Of a stretch of 64,000 nt of DNA, positions 11,089-22,819 are shown one piece after another. Numbering within the stretch: position 1 is the stretch's first letter; each line of letters opens with the position of its first letter. Where the stretch lies: NCBI GenBank assembly GCA_963576725.1, contig OY755243.1, positions 78,494,417-78,558,416 on the forward strand. Direction: 5' to 3'. The position numbers and the translations under genes are program-made. The notes below the pieces were generated by a model. It searched no databases and had not been told where the DNA came from. It saw nothing but the letters and a program-made list of their open reading frames with translations. Origin of the DNA: Azorinus chamasolen. Lineage: Eukaryota; Mollusca; Bivalvia; Cardiida; Solecurtidae.

Positions 11089-11559
11089 TCTGTAATGACC
11101 ACTAAATTGTGTTAATTAGTTTTTACTTGTGGTGTGAGGTTGTCTAGTGGTAACGCGTTTGACTACCAATCCGGAGGTCCGGGATTCAAATCCTGGTCCC
11201 TCCCGGAAATTTCGGAGACGCTTTTCAGTGTCTCCCATCCGCACCTCCTCTCCACCCAAGTATTAAAATGGGTACCTGTGAGGGTCACTAGTCGGTACTG
11301 CCAGTATATTAGCAATGCTCAATACTCAATGACCAGGGGAGTAAATGTACAGTCGGCTGAGCAGTCCTTCGGACTGAAAGTAGACTATAAGTAGGTACTT
11401 TTTACTTTGGGTAGATGGCTGCTTAAAACAAGGTGAAAGTAAAACAGAACGCTCCTATATGAGCGTTCTGTTTTACTTTCATCTTTCTTTAAGCATATGC
11501 CTGTCTTTAACACAAAATACTTGATGTAATTTAGTGGTCGTTATAGAGAGGTTTTACTG
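11089..11559. mobile_element. C MITE interrupted by a SINE (copy 1)
   Basis: gtaaaacctctctgtaatg ... gagaggttttactg. Hairpin apex near 11450 (cgctcctatatgagcg). Repeated at 13149-13619. Confidence 0.88.
11129..11398 (+). mobile_element. tRNA-derived SINE (copy 1)
   Basis: 270 bp flanked by the 9-bp target duplication TTTTTACTT (11120-11128, 11399-11407). A-box-like ggttgtctagtggtaacgc and B-box-like gggattcaaatcctgg mark a Pol III tRNA head; the body has attaaaatgggtacctg and ccttcggactgaaag. The reading frame through it is incidental. Confidence 0.88.
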
Positions 11560-11928
11560 TATTTCTTCATTTTCTTCAATGAGAGAAATTAATCAAAGTG
11601 TCAAACAGTTTTGATCCTGACGAGACGTCGTGTTACTCAGAGTCTGATCTGGATCCAAACTGTTGACATGTATAATCACAAATTAGTCACAAGCACTGAA
11701 TTAGTTACGGAGACACGTGCTTTATGCAATATATTTCGTACATTGTAATTTTAATATAACTGACAAAGACAAGAATAACATATACCTTAACTGCGGTGGA
11801 TTTTTTCCTCTCTCCATTTTGTCACTTATAATTGAAGGAATATAGACATAAACTACGTGATTACTAATTTCTGGATTTCTCACTACTCGATTGTTCCCGG
11901 GAACATTCTGTGCATATAGTAAAACATA

Positions 11929-12341
11929 CAGTAAAACCTCCCTTAACCCTTTCCCTCATATTGACGGCTTTTGACGACTCTGTAGAAGTCACTCTGTGAA
12001 TCCATTGTGATAATAGAGCATTTGCTCCTATAGAAGCAAATACTTTATTTATCACAATGGTTTCAAATTACAAAATTCTAAGATTTTCATTTTCTCTAAA
12101 TAATGTTCCTTTTCGGTAGATTTATTCAAAGTGGTTGGATCTAAAAATAGCCTATGAAGGAATGTGTTAACCGGACGTTAAATTAAATATATATCGGTCT
12201 TGAAGACAGGGGACAGCTTAATGCAGAGTGGAAGTCATGCAGAAAGCTATCTGCATGACTTTCACCCTGCATTAAGCAGTCACCTGCCTAAAATATCTGA
12301 ATTCTTCTCAACTAGAATTTCGGTTAAGAGAGGTTTTACTG
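11929..12341. mobile_element. C' MITE interrupted by B (copy 1)
   Basis: TA-cagtaaaacctccc ... gagaggttttactg-TA. Host reads cctccc-TTAA-ccggacg around B. The host's own right end (cggttaagagagg) gives the uninterrupted form. Repeated at 13989-14401. Confidence 0.88.
11943..12170. mobile_element. B MITE in C' at TTAA (copy 1)
   Basis: TTAACCCTTTCCCTCAT ... AATGTGTTAA; hairpin slightly eroded. Repeated at 14003-14230. Confidence 0.88.
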
Positions 12342-12601
12342 TAGTTGAAGTGTTCCAAGCGAATGATTAATATCGAAGGGGCATTTCTGCAAGAAAATCC
12401 TTTGCCGCTGCGATATTTTGAAATTCAGTTTTGAGTCATACAGTGAGGCCCTAATTTGAGGTCCATTTATCTGAGTATACGCTGTTTGTATATGAGGAAT
12501 GTGCTGATATAAACAGCATGGCCACTAATGATCAGAATTCTTGAAGTGAATAAATGACTTCTTTGTCTCCAGGACTTATTATAAAACAAATTTTCTATAT
12601 A

Positions 12602-12768
12602 CAGTAGAACCTGTCTAATCGATCTAAAAATGGTAGCTTAATGCAGGTCAAAAGTAATGCAGAAAGCTCCGATATTACTGCATTACTTTGCCCTGCATTA
12701 AGCAACCTCCTGCCTTTTAAGACTCATACGCTCAATTAATGAATAACCCCCTAACACAGGTTCTACTG
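12602..12768. mobile_element. C'' MITE (copy 1)
   Basis: cagtagaacctgtctaa ... acaggttctactg; hairpin taatgcaggtcaaaagtaat / attactttgccctgcatta. Repeated at 14663-14829. Confidence 0.85.
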
Positions 12769-13188
12769 CTCGTCCAGTCCATTAAATTTGAAATATTGAG
12801 ATTTATTTGGATCCGAGATTTTGCACATCCTCCGAAGAACGACCTGCCATGCATTTGCAAACGGCTTGAATCCCGCCGAGCACCCGATTAACCCATTTGC
12901 TCCCAGTGGATTCTTCCATGCTTATATATTGGATTAATCCATTTTTGATCTAAGGGATGCCTGGTCTAAATTTTTATTTTCGATTTGTTTTATATTGAAT
13001 TTCCTATCAGCAAACACCACGACACGTCGCTTTCTGTTACATATAGTTTTATGTATTTAACCCTTTCACCGCCGGTGTCGCATAAATGCACCACGACAAA
13101 TAGTGCAGTCCCAGATCAGACGCCTCCTTTTCAAGGCGGTAAAACCTCTCTGTAATGACCACTAAATTGTGTTAATTAGTTTTTACTT

Positions 13189-13458
13189 GTGGTGTGAGGT
13201 TGTCTAGTGGTAACGCGTTTGACTACCAATCCGGAGGTCCGGGATTCAAATCCTGGTCCCTCCCGGAAATTTCAGAGACGCTTTTCAGTGTCTCCCATCC
13301 GCACCTCCTCTCCACCCAGGTATTAAAATGGGTACCTGTGAGGGTCACTAGTCGGTACTGCCAGTATATTAGCAATGCTCAATACTCAATGACCAGGGGA
13401 GTAAATGTACAGTCGGCTGAGCAGTCCTTCGGACTGAAAGTAGACTATAAGTAGGTAC
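13189..13458 (+). mobile_element. tRNA-derived SINE (copy 2)
   Basis: Duplicate of the 11129 copy with two substitutions noted; the same 9-bp flanks show it was copied by the segmental duplication and did not insert again. Confidence 0.88.
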
Positions 13459-13988
13459 TTTTTACTTTGGGTAGATGGCTGCTTAAAACAAGGTGAAAGT
13501 AAAACAGAACGCTCCTATATGAGCGTTCTGTTTTACTTTCATCTTTCTTTAAGCATATGCCTGTCTTTAACACAAAATACTTGATGTAATTTAGTGGTCG
13601 TTATAGAGAGGTTTTACTGTATTTCTTCATTTTCTTCAATGAGAGAAATTAATCAAAGTGTCAAACAGTTTTGATCCTGACGAGACGTCGTGTTACTCAG
13701 AGTCTGATCTGGATCCAAACTGTTGACATGTATAATCACAAATTAGTCACAAGCACTGAATTAGTTACGGAGACACGTGCTTTATGCAATATATTTCGTA
13801 CATTGTAATTTTAATATAACTGACAAAGACAAGAATAACATATACCTTAACTGCGGTGGATTTTTTCCTCTCTCCCTTTTGTCACTTATAATTGAAGGAA
13901 TATAGACATAAACTACGTGATTACTAATTTCTGGATTTCTCACTACTCGATTGTTCCCGGGAACATTCTGTGCATATAGTAAAACATA

Positions 13989-14401
13989 CAGTAAAACCTC
14001 CCTTAACCCTTTCCCTCATATTGACGGCTTTTGACGACTCTGTAGAAGTCACTCTGTGAATCCATTGTGATAATAGAGCATTTGCTCCTATAGAAGCAAA
14101 TACTTTATTTATCACAATGGTTTCAAATTACAAAATTCTAAGATTTTCATTTTCTCTAAATAATGTTCCTTTTCGGTAGATTTATTCAAAGTGGTTGGAT
14201 CTAAAAATAGCCTATGAAGGAATGTGTTAACCGGACGTTAAATTAAATATATATCGGTCTTGAAGACAGGGGACAGCTTAATGCAGAGTGGAAGTCATGC
14301 AGAAAGCTATCTGCATGACTTTCACCCTGCATTAAGCAGTCACCTGCCTAAAATATCTGAATTCTTCTCAACTAGAATTTCGGTTAAGAGAGGTTTTACT
14401 G
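13989..14401. mobile_element. C' MITE interrupted by B (copy 2)
   Basis: As in copy 1; B at 14003-14230. Confidence 0.88.
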
Positions 14402-14958
14402 TAGTTGAAGTGTTCCAAGCGAATGATTAATATCGAAGGGGCATTTCTGCAAGAAAATCCTTTGCCGCTGCGATATTTTGAAATTCAGTTTTGAGTCATA
14501 CAGTGAGGCCCTAATTTGAAGGTCCATTTATCTGAGTATACGCTGTTTGTATATGAGGAATGTGCTGATATAAACAGCATGGCCACTAATGATCAGAATT
14601 CTTGAAGTGAATAAATGACTTCTTTGTCTCCAGGACTTATTATAAAACAAATTTTCTATATACAGTAGAACCTGTCTAATCGATCTAAAAATGGTAGCTT
14701 AATGCAGGTCAAAAGTAATGCAGAAAGCTCCGATATTACTGCATTACTTTGCCCTGCATTAAGCAACCTCCTGCTTTTTAAGACTCATACGCTCAATTAA
14801 TGAATAACCCCCTAACACAGGTTCTACTGCTCGTCCAGTCCATTAAATTTGAAATATTGAGATTTATTTGGATCCGAGATTTTGCACATCCTCCGAAGAA
14901 CGACCTGCCATGCATTTGCAAACGGCTTGAATCCCGCCGAACACCCGATTAACCCATT

Positions 14959-15177
14959 TGCTCCCAGTGGATTCTTCCATGCTTATATATTGGATTAATC
15001 CATTTTTGATCTAAGGGATGCCTGGTCTAAATTTTTATTTTCGATTTGTTTTATATTGAATTTCCTATCAGCAAACAGTGTAGACTCTGATCAGACGCCG
15101 CATAATGCGACGTCTGATCAGAGTCTACACTGTTTGAATATATCCAATATATGGGATCGTGGGAACAAATGGATTAA
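14959..15177. mobile_element. I MITE nested in a D hairpin
   Basis: TTAACCCATTTGCTCCC to ggattaa. Long hairpin 15070-15137 (gcaaacagtgtagactctg). Lies between gaacacccga and ttcggcgtctc, the two halves of a D hairpin. The copy-1 version (12898-13016) is cut off. Confidence 0.8.
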
Positions 15178-15361
15178 TTCGGCGTCTCATCAGGATCCAA
15201 AATGTAAGACATTCGACTACTAGTCTCTCTAAAGCTTCAACGAGTCTAGAGTAAGAAAAACAAGGTGTTGGGCCATGGCCTTAGAACAGGTTTTATGTTT
15301 TAAGCAAAGTAAATGTTGACGTGAAAATCTGTCTTTCCGACATTTTATAGGCACACATATA

Positions 15362-15565
15362 TTAACCCATTTGCTCCCACGATCCCATATATGGGACATA
15401 GGCAAACAGTGTAGACTCTGATCAGAGTCTACACTGTTTGCTGATAGGAATTTCAATATAAAACAAAACGAAATTGAAAATTTAAACCAGACTTCCCTTA
15501 GATAAAAAAAATGGACTAATCCAATATATAAGCATGGAAGAACCCACTGAGAGCAAATGGGTTAA
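15362..15565. mobile_element. I MITE
   Basis: TTAACCCATTTGCTCCCAC ... AAATGGGTTAA. Apex lost: the arms meet directly at ctctgatcagagtc. Confidence 0.85.
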
Positions 15566-15604
15566 ATTTTCACCAATTTAATCTAATTCTTATTCCTCTA
15601 TTCG

Positions 15605-15760
15605 CGACCTGCTTCGCTTTTGCAAACGTATATGATCTTGATGAGACGCCGAGTAACTCGTAACTGTTGGCACTCGGTCAATTGTTGATAAAAAAACTTG
15701 GTCGAAGTTTGAAGTAGTCAAATTTGCACCCGATCGAAATCCAGCTACATTATTTTCGTC
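15605..15760. mobile_element. D MITE, right half
   Basis: gatgagacgccgagtaactcg then cactcggtcaattgttgat and cttggtcgaag. Confidence 0.6.
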
Positions 15761-15850
15761 CCAGCTAAATATCGGTCTTAGAGACAGGCGGCAGCTTGAT
15801 GCAGAGTGAAAGCTCTCGTACATGAGCTTCGGAATTATTTTCCTCTTACA

Positions 15851-16078
15851 TAAACCCATTCCCTCGTGTTGACGACTTGTGACAACCCTGTAGAAGTCAC
15901 TTTGTGAAACCATTGTGATAAATAGAGCATTTGCTCCTATAGGAGCAAATGCTCTATTTATCACAATGGTTTCAAACTGCAAAATTCTAAAATTATCCTT
16001 TTCTCTAGTTAATGCTATTTTCGGTAGATTTATTCAAAGAGGTTGTATCTAAAAATAGCCTATGAGGTAATAGGTTAA
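15851..16078. mobile_element. B MITE inserted in C'
   Basis: taaacccattccctcg ... taggttaa with a perfect hairpin (15909-15972). Flanks carry C' pieces (15785-15850; 16079-16145 to gattttactgta). Confidence 0.85.
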
Positions 16079-16321
16079 ACAACCACATTATTACAAGATG
16101 TTTGTGTATATTTAGTAAGTGGTCGTTTTACAGGGATTTTACTGTATGGTGTTATGCAGGATAAAGTGTTAAACTTATCCTAAGTGTTTGGATTAGTATG
16201 TTTACATTACAGCCACGTGCAGGTACCTGGATTAGTATGTTTACATTACAGTCACGTGCAGGTGATACAGTAAGTCCTCGCTGACCCGAAATTTTAGTAA
16301 AGAAATAAAAACAACAGAATA

Positions 16322-16521
16322 CAGTTAAACCCCCTCTAATGTGACCACCAAAAAATAGGCAAAATTCTGGGTGGCAGAGGCAGGTGGTAGCTTAATGCAG
16401 GACGAACGTTATGCAGAAAGCTCCTCTTTCTGCATATCGTTCGTCCTGCATTAAGCAAGCACATGCTTTAAACGACGTCATTGGCTCTTTATTAAACGGT
16501 CGCATTAGCAGGGTTTTACTG
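16322..16521. mobile_element. C MITE
   Basis: cagttaaaccccctctaatg ... cattagcagggttttactg, hairpin taatgcaggacgaacgttat. Confidence 0.88.
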
Positions 16522-17177
16522 TATTATTATATGCATGGGCTGCTTGATTCCGGATGAAAGTAACGCAGAAAAACTGTATGGCTTGAATCCTACGTTAAGC
16601 TGTTTCTTGTCTTAAAGACAACCATTGATTTTTATTTGAGTGTTCGTCTTAAAATGATTTTATTGTACAATAAAATTTTGTCTTATGCGAACATTAATAA
16701 GAGTTCTCTGAAAACAGCTGATATCTTCAAGCAGATCGAAAGCAATTCAGAATTTTCCTATAGTAGTTTACTGCTTTACTTTCGCCATGCATTAAAAATT
16801 AAAAAATACCTGCTTTTATGACCCCGTTATCCAGAACAGAACAGAACAGAACATATCTTTACTAACATGTGCAACATGAGGGAAACATACATACAGTATA
16901 TATAATAGATTGAAAAACGAGTCCGGTCGTTTTATAAATTAACTTGTTCGGCAAAAATGCATATGCTTTAAAAGGGGAACATTTAGTGCAAATACTTTTC
17001 CCTCCAGCGGATCTAGTGGGTACTTAGATATAAACGAATGTCGCTTAACACGGGTTCCACTGTATTTCAAGTGCTATAAGCATACTTACCCTTCACGTGA
17101 CTTGTGTTTGGTTCCAGGCGAGACGCCGATTTACTCGCCGACTCATTTGATCCATGGTGTTTGAAACTGTAATTACG
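16522..17177. other. Degraded C pieces, otherwise unassigned
   Basis: C-like arms around 16540-16620 and 16770-16800; a short cagaa run at 16836. No gene seen. Confidence 0.45.
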
Positions 17178-17424
17178 TTAAGCCATTTCGGCGCCAAATT
17201 TCTAATTGTCGTCTGCAATCCAAGTTTGTTAAATCATTCAGTAAAATAAGGAAATGAGATAAATAAATGCAAATTTTAAAGGAATAAAGCACATATATAG
17301 AAATAGAGATTGAGACAAAAAGTGAAGTCCCTGATCAGACGCCGCCTTGAAAAGGTGGCGTCTAATTTGGAACTGCACTATTTTTCGTGGTGCATTTATG
17401 CGACTGCGGCGGTGAAAGGATTAA
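17178..17424. mobile_element. F MITE, reverse orientation
   Basis: ttaagccatttcggcgcc ... ggcggtgaaaggattaa; hairpin about 17318-17390. Confidence 0.85.
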
Positions 17425-17758
17425 AACAAAAAGAAACAATATCAAACAATTTCAAACTGAAAACAGACGTGATACGTTGTATTAATTTTTCAAACGACAA
17501 CACGTGGCAGCGAAAGGGTTAATAGAAAAGACACGTGCGCTAACCTGGCGCACGGCGAACAACCAGGGAGCTGAGCCTGAAAATTAATTATTGCATTGAC
17601 ATGTGAAGTGCTTGGTAAACAAAAGCTAAATAGAAGGCGTTTTGTTACACGGAATGCTCAAGAAATGCGAAATTAGGCGAGAATATATCCCCTCGCCCCT
17701 TTATAATTGTCATATGAAACCTCAGCATTCGAAGAAGTCAAATATTACCTGGAAAATA

Positions 17759-17969
17759 CAGTAAAGCGGACCTATAGCGACTGTATTATGAAGAAACACT
17801 ATGTAGGTGCTTTTAAAAACAGGTGATAGCTTAATGCAGAGACGAAAGTAATGCAGAAAGCTCCTACAGGAGCTTTCTGCATTACTTTCGTCCTGCATTA
17901 ATCTACCAGATGCATTTAAGACCCAGAATTCGACTTCTGTTTTGAAAGTCGCATTGGAGAGGTTTGCTG
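17759..17969. mobile_element. C MITE
   Basis: cagtaaagcggacc ... gagaggtttgctg with a near-perfect hairpin, apex GCTCCTACAGGAGC. Confidence 0.85.
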
Positions 17970-18152
17970 TATGTGATATTGGTAAGATATTGTATACGAT
18001 ATAATGTTTATTACTCTTGTGAGCAAAAAACAAGACTGGTGATCTGTTTTGATCATTAGTCATGTCTTTGTTTCCATGCTTATGTCTACGGATGAATATC
18101 AGAGATCCAGATAAAATGCGTAAATTTAAACATTTTCAAGTATATCTCCTTT

Positions 18153-18250
18153 ATTTCTCCACCAAACTCTATACTGTGCCCACTCTGTAGAATCGACTCG
18201 ACGAGACGACTCTAAAGAGTGGTCACAGTATAGGGTTTGATGTACAAATG
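18153..18250. repeat. E palindrome
   Basis: atttctccaccaaactctat ... actctaaagagtggtcacag; outer arms imperfect. Confidence 0.8.
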
Positions 18251-18311
18251 ACAATTTTAGTATTCTGGTACACATCTTTATCTGTAACTCTGATTATTAT
18301 ATAAATATATA

Positions 18312-18490
18312 CAGTAATTACTTTCTAATGCGACCACAAGAAAAAAGTCTAGTTCTGGACCTTAGCGATAGGTGGTAGCTTAAAGCAGGATTAAAGTAAT
18401 GCAGAAATTCCTTGCAGGAGCTTTCTGCATAACCTTCATCCTGCATTAAGCAACCGCATGGTTTTCAAAACACCTTTTTCCTGTATAGAG
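18312..18490. mobile_element. C MITE, eroded
   Basis: cagtaattactttctaatg start; hairpin taaagcaggattaaagtaat / ccttcatcctgcatta. Confidence 0.7.
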
Positions 18491-18635
18491 ATACATAATG
18501 TAACCATTTCTCAGTACCGGGAACGGCAATTCCTTACGAATTCTCTACCCAGGGTTATCGTCCCTGTTTCGTTTCTATATCCACTTTCTTAAATATCGTG
18601 CTTAATTTCTGAGGTTTTTTTTTTTTAATTCTAAA

Positions 18636-18845
18636 CTTTAACCCTTCACTTCAGAGATGCCTTTGCAGACAGAGTAGACCTAAATCACACAGCCCATTCA
18701 AAAGCTTATAATTAGGATCGGCTTATGTAGTAATATAGATCTAATTCTACTGTTTCTGCCATTGTCAAAAGTTCCTGTTTTCATGTGCCTTTATAAAAAT
18801 TAATTTGATTAAACTCTATAATTTCATTATTTAGTTCTAGTATGA
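18636..18845. mobile_element. A' MITE, eroded
   Basis: TTAACCCTTCACTTC, arm gcagacagagtagacc. Confidence 0.6.
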
Positions 18846-18946
18846 TTGCAATAGACCACCCCTCCCCCTAACAAAATACAATTGCTTAATGCTGGGTGCA
18901 AGTAATGGACTTTCAACCTGCACTAAGCTACCATCTGAATCATGAA

Positions 18947-19169
18947 TTAACCCTTTCCCTCATAGGCTATTTTTAGACCCAAGCTCTTTGAATTAATCTA
19001 TCGAAAAGGAGCATTTACTAGGGAAAAGGAAAGTTTTAGAATTATGTAGTATTGAAACCATTGTGATAAATAGAGCATTTGCTCCTAAGGAGCAAATGCT
19101 CTATTTATCAGAAACCACAAGTGACGTTTACAGAAACGTCAAAAGGCGTCAGTATGAGAGAATGGGTTA
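18947..19169. mobile_element. B MITE, reverse orientation
   Basis: TTAACCCTTTCCCTCATAGG ... AATGGGTTAA; hairpin apex GCTCCTAAGGAGC. A further aaagggttaa at 19173 suggests a partly lost host element. Confidence 0.85.
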
Positions 19170-19256
19170 AAGGAAAGGGTTAAGGAATATCAAGACCAGA
19201 ATACCACATGTTGGATGAATTACCTAGTGTCTCTCGGATTAACCACCCCTCCCCCC

Positions 19257-19284
19257 AAAAAAAAAAAAAAAAAAAAAAAAAAAA
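19257..19284. repeat. Poly-A run
   Basis: About 27 A after cccccc. The sequence after it (about 19285-19446) is a ~76-bp direct duplication with tctgcaacaattgtcgt. Confidence 0.85.
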
Positions 19285-19477
19285 CGTTCTTAGTATAATT
19301 CTTTTTTTCTTGTCTGCAACAATTGTCGTTTGCTTCAATTCTTAGCATAAGAAAAATCTAAAAAACGTTCTTAATATAATTCTTTTCATGCTAAGTTTTT
19401 TTTGTCTGCAACAATTGTCGTCTGCTTCAATTCTTAGCGTAAAAATGTAACATATCTTTGCAAAAATATGGTCAAAG

Positions 19478-19548
19478 CGTGAAACCGTTTGGATCCTGAT
19501 GAGACCCCGCATTATTCAGCGTCTCATCTGAATCCAAACTGTTTGCAT
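19478..19548. repeat. D hairpin
   Basis: tttggatcctgatgagacc ... ctcatctgaatccaaactg. Confidence 0.75.
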
Positions 19549-19621
19549 TGGTAATCAAAGGTTTCACTGGACATCTAAAAGAACAAGAGAAACTTTATCG
19601 ATAGTAAGTGTAGGGCATCGC

Positions 19622-19664
<43 letters not shown>
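19622..19664. repeat. (TC)n microsatellite
   Basis: About 21 uninterrupted tc units. Confidence 0.97.
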
Positions 19665-19668
<4 letters not shown>

Positions 19669-19967
19669 GCGTCCAATTAGCCCATAGTGAGCAGAAACAG
19701 ACGTCAATCAACATACACAGACAATCAGATATTAACAGAGAGAACAGTCTTCCGAATAATACTGTAGTGTGGATCGAGATACGTAATGGCTTGTTGGATT
19801 CTGATCCAAATTCGTCTCGTGTAAGTTCACAAAATGCAATGCATTGCAGTGTTGCGATGGAAACCTCCCATAAATCCTTTCAACGTAACTGTCGTCTGCT
19901 AAACCTTCGTCCGCTACAATCTTTACAAAAACAATGCCCGATTGTCAAAAAGTTTGAGTCCTGTGCC

Positions 19968-20398
19968 CAAGGTTATAAAACTTCTGAGTCTGAGTCTGAG
20001 TTCATTCTCAAGTATCTGATTGGTCAAATTCTGAAAACTCAGAGTCTGACCAATCAGGGCCCGGTTTCACGAACAATCTCAACTTCCTACTCAACTCAAC
20101 TTTGATAACAAGCTCAAACTCAAATAAGCGACTCAGCTAAGCGACTTAGTCCGCACTCAGTTGAGCAGACTCAATTAATTATTTTTTCAATGCGGCGAGC
20201 GGCCCACTTCCGGAAACTCTCCCTTTGAAGGTAAGTTTACACTAAAATACGCCAAATATTGACATGCAAATAGTCGGCTGCCAAAAATGGACTCTAAAAA
20301 AAGGTCTACTAACTGGAGTGAAGCTGAAAAATTAGAAACCGGACCCAGATGCTTGAGAATGATCTCAGGCTCGAGCAAAAAACTTTATAACCTTGGAG
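19968..20398. mobile_element. M palindrome split by a GGGCCCGGTTTC element
   Basis: The M arm ends ctgaccaatca at 20056 and resumes agatgcttgagaatgat at 20347. Between them 20057-20346 is bounded by gggcccggtttcac and gaaaccggaccc, inverted ends of another small element. Confidence 0.8.
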
Positions 20399-20488
20399 CC
20401 TGATGAGACATCGAGTTACAGACCTGGTTCTAAACTGTTTGCAAATATGATCACGAATTCGACATGTGAGAGTTCGTCAATGAAAGAG

Positions 20489-20737
20489 TTAACCCTTTAT
20501 TCCATGAATAATCATACAAGAAATAATGACATCATACATATTAATACAATTAATTGTTTTATAGCATATGGATACAGGAAAAACATTATCGTGACAGAAA
20601 CTGTAGAATAATATCTATATTGTATCATAAATAAACAGAGCACATCCTGGTCGGACGACTCCTATAGAAACCATCTGATCTGGGTATTCTCTGGATACAA
20701 AGTAGTAGAAAGGAGCATTTATGGAGTAAAGGGTTAA
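20489..20737. mobile_element. A MITE
   Basis: TTAACCCTTTATTCC ... GTAAAGGGTTAA, hairpin 20632-20700. Confidence 0.8.
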
Positions 20738-20962
20738 AATTCTTCCGGTGATTCAGAGTTTTGTTTAAGGTTGTTACTCGACTGTCGTCACTAATTGGTC
20801 TATTGTGTAGAAACTTATAATTGACGTTTTCAATGATATATGAGTCTATGTCTCACAACCTTTAATATGCTGTGAAAAAAATAAAGACGGCTCAACCATG
20901 GATATAGTGCAATTTTTTAACAGAGCTATAGATAACGGTGCGTACCCAAATAGTAAAATCGT

Positions 20963-21060
20963 CATTTCTCTACCAAACCCTATACTGTGACTACTATTTA
21001 GAATCGTCTCGAAGAGACGATTCTAAAGAGTGGTCACAGTATAGTATTTGGTGGAGAAAT
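20963..21060. repeat. E palindrome
   Basis: 98 bp from atttctctaccaaacc to ggtggagaaat; loop tcgtctcgaagagacga. Confidence 0.92.
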
Positions 21061-21159
21061 AAAAGAGCTATGATTGCAAATGTTTCAATTTAGGCATATT
21101 ATCTGGATCAAGTGCAAATTGTACTTCTGATTCGATCAAGCTATAAAAACAACTATTGA

Positions 21160-21420
21160 CCGAGTGTCAAACAGCTTGGATCCTGGTGAGACGCCGAGTT
21201 ACTCGCAAATGTGATTCAGGTTGGTAATAGCGGATCAAGAACCAACTTGTATGTTGCTGAGAACATTGCAAATTGTTGAAACTTTCGTCTGCTTCATTTA
21301 CAAAAAAACTCCAACTCTTTGTCAACACTGTAAATTGGATGTCAATCATTTTAGATCGTATTGACACGGCGATTTACTCCACATCTGGTCTGGATCCAGA
21401 TTCATGTACTTTGCAAAGGC
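21160..21420. mobile_element. D MITE, eroded
   Basis: accgagtgtcaaacagcttg, then a second D arm near 21355-21400. Confidence 0.55.
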
Positions 21421-21609
21421 AATCGTGAATTCGACCATATCATGTTAAAGCTTGATATAGCGATTTTAATTGTCACAATTTTCGAGGAAATTTTCCGAAA
21501 CTAGGACAGAGTTCTGCGTGTTACACCTTTGACGTGTTATTCCATTTATCTTTGAGAAAAAAGGCCAGGAACATGGTTATCTAGAATGCAAATCTGAGCA
21601 ATGCAATTC

Positions 21610-21854
21610 TTAGCCCTTTCCCCGCCAATGTCGCAAAAATGCGCAGCGACAAATAGCACAGTCCAAGATCAGACGCCGCCCTTTAAAGGCGCTGTCTGAT
21701 CAGGGACTTCCCTTTATGTCTCAAACTCTATTTTTATATCTTTACTTTATTCCCTTGAAATTTGCATTTATTTATCTCATTTCCGTATTTTATCATATGA
21801 TTTAACAAAGTGGATTTTAGACGACAATTAGAAATTTGGCGCCGAAAGGGTTAG
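21610..21854. mobile_element. F MITE
   Basis: ttagccctttccccgcc ... ggcgccgaaagggttag; hairpin about 21650-21715. Confidence 0.85.
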
Positions 21855-21863
21855 ACTATAACA

Positions 21864-22298
21864 CAGTTACAATAAAACCCACAACAGCGACCACTTTATA
21901 AATAAACTTAGGTGTCTTTAAAAATCAGGTGGTTGCTTAAACCATTTCTCCATAGGCTATTTTTAGACCCAACCTCTTTGAATGAATCTACCCAAAAGGA
22001 GAATGAACTAGAGAACAGGAAAATATTAGAATTATGTAGTATTGAACTCATCGTGATAAATAGAGCATTTGCTCCTATGGAGCAAATGCTCTATTTATCA
22101 CAATGGTTTCAAGAAAGGACTACTACAGAGGCGTAGAAAGGCGTATTTATGGAGGATAGGGTTAAAGGAGAGCGGCATTTATGTAGAAAGTTCACACAGG
22201 AGTTTCTGCATAACTTTCATCCTGCATTAAGCTACCACATGTCTTTAAGACGCAGAAGTATGCTTGTGATTGCTCGTCGCTGCAGAGGAAGTTTACTG
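21864..22298. mobile_element. C MITE interrupted by B
   Basis: cagttacaataaaaccc ... gcagaggaagtttactg. B (21937-22165) entered at the TTAA of gcttaatgcagg in the C hairpin. Confidence 0.8.
21937..22165. mobile_element. B MITE in C hairpin
   Basis: TTAAaccatttctcc ... gatagggTTAA; hairpin apex GCTCCTATGGAGC. Confidence 0.85.
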
Positions 22299-22336
22299 TA
22301 TTTAATGATAGCAATACATGGTAGAGATTCTTCAAG

Positions 22337-22530
22337 AGACATGTTAACCTTTAATCTGCTGAATAATTTAAATTAGCTCTTCCTGTACTGCATATTAATT
22401 AAGCAAAAACTTGTATTAAAATTCACCACAGAATAAAATGGTTTGTATGACAAACAGTGCCTCAGGAGCCCTTTGATCTGGGTCAACACTGTTTGCAGAT
22501 GTGTTATATACACGTTTCCCGTTCAGTAAG
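22337..22530. mobile_element. A' fragment
   Basis: ttaacctttaatctgctg, right arm ctgggtcaacactgtttgc. Confidence 0.55.
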
Positions 22531-22819
22531 GGTTATGCAACTGAGGACATAAAGTTCCCCGGATGATGGATGAAGACAGGCTGTCATAGTTACAATGTTC
22601 AAAATGGCGTTGATAACAAGGTGATAATGCATCTATAGTAAATATCTTTCGTGAACGCTGTTGTCATTCATCTGATGCTTTTAAAATATAAATTATTTTC
22701 AGAACTATTGACCGAATGCCAAACTTGTTTGGATCCTGATGAGGTGTGTAGTAACTCAATTAGATCCAATCAGCATCTGGTCGCGATTAGCGGATTCAGG
22801 GTATGGGCCGGGATTACCA

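Larger units (their letters stand above)
10965..13016. repeat. 2.06-kb tandem duplication, copy 1
   Basis: Matches 13025-15077 with only about six differences seen by eye (for example g/a at 11224, a single-base insertion at about 14520). Ends inside an I hairpin at cagcaaaca. Confidence 0.95.
13025..15077. repeat. 2.06-kb tandem duplication, copy 2
   Basis: Same content and order as copy 1. Eight bases (ccacgaca) separate the two. Beyond 15077 only copy 2 continues into the full I hairpin. Confidence 0.95.

Noticed and set aside
11129..11200. Possible functional tRNA gene
   Set aside because: The head resembles a tRNA but has no clean cloverleaf by eye, and it is fused to a SINE body with target duplications.
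11134..11394. 86-codon open frame, identical copy at 13194
   Set aside because: It runs through the tRNA-derived SINE; the residues come from A-box and B-box sequence.
19665..20105. 146-codon plus-strand frame after the (TC)n tract
   Set aside because: Its second half is an M palindrome and its first half has no recognisable domain or splice context.
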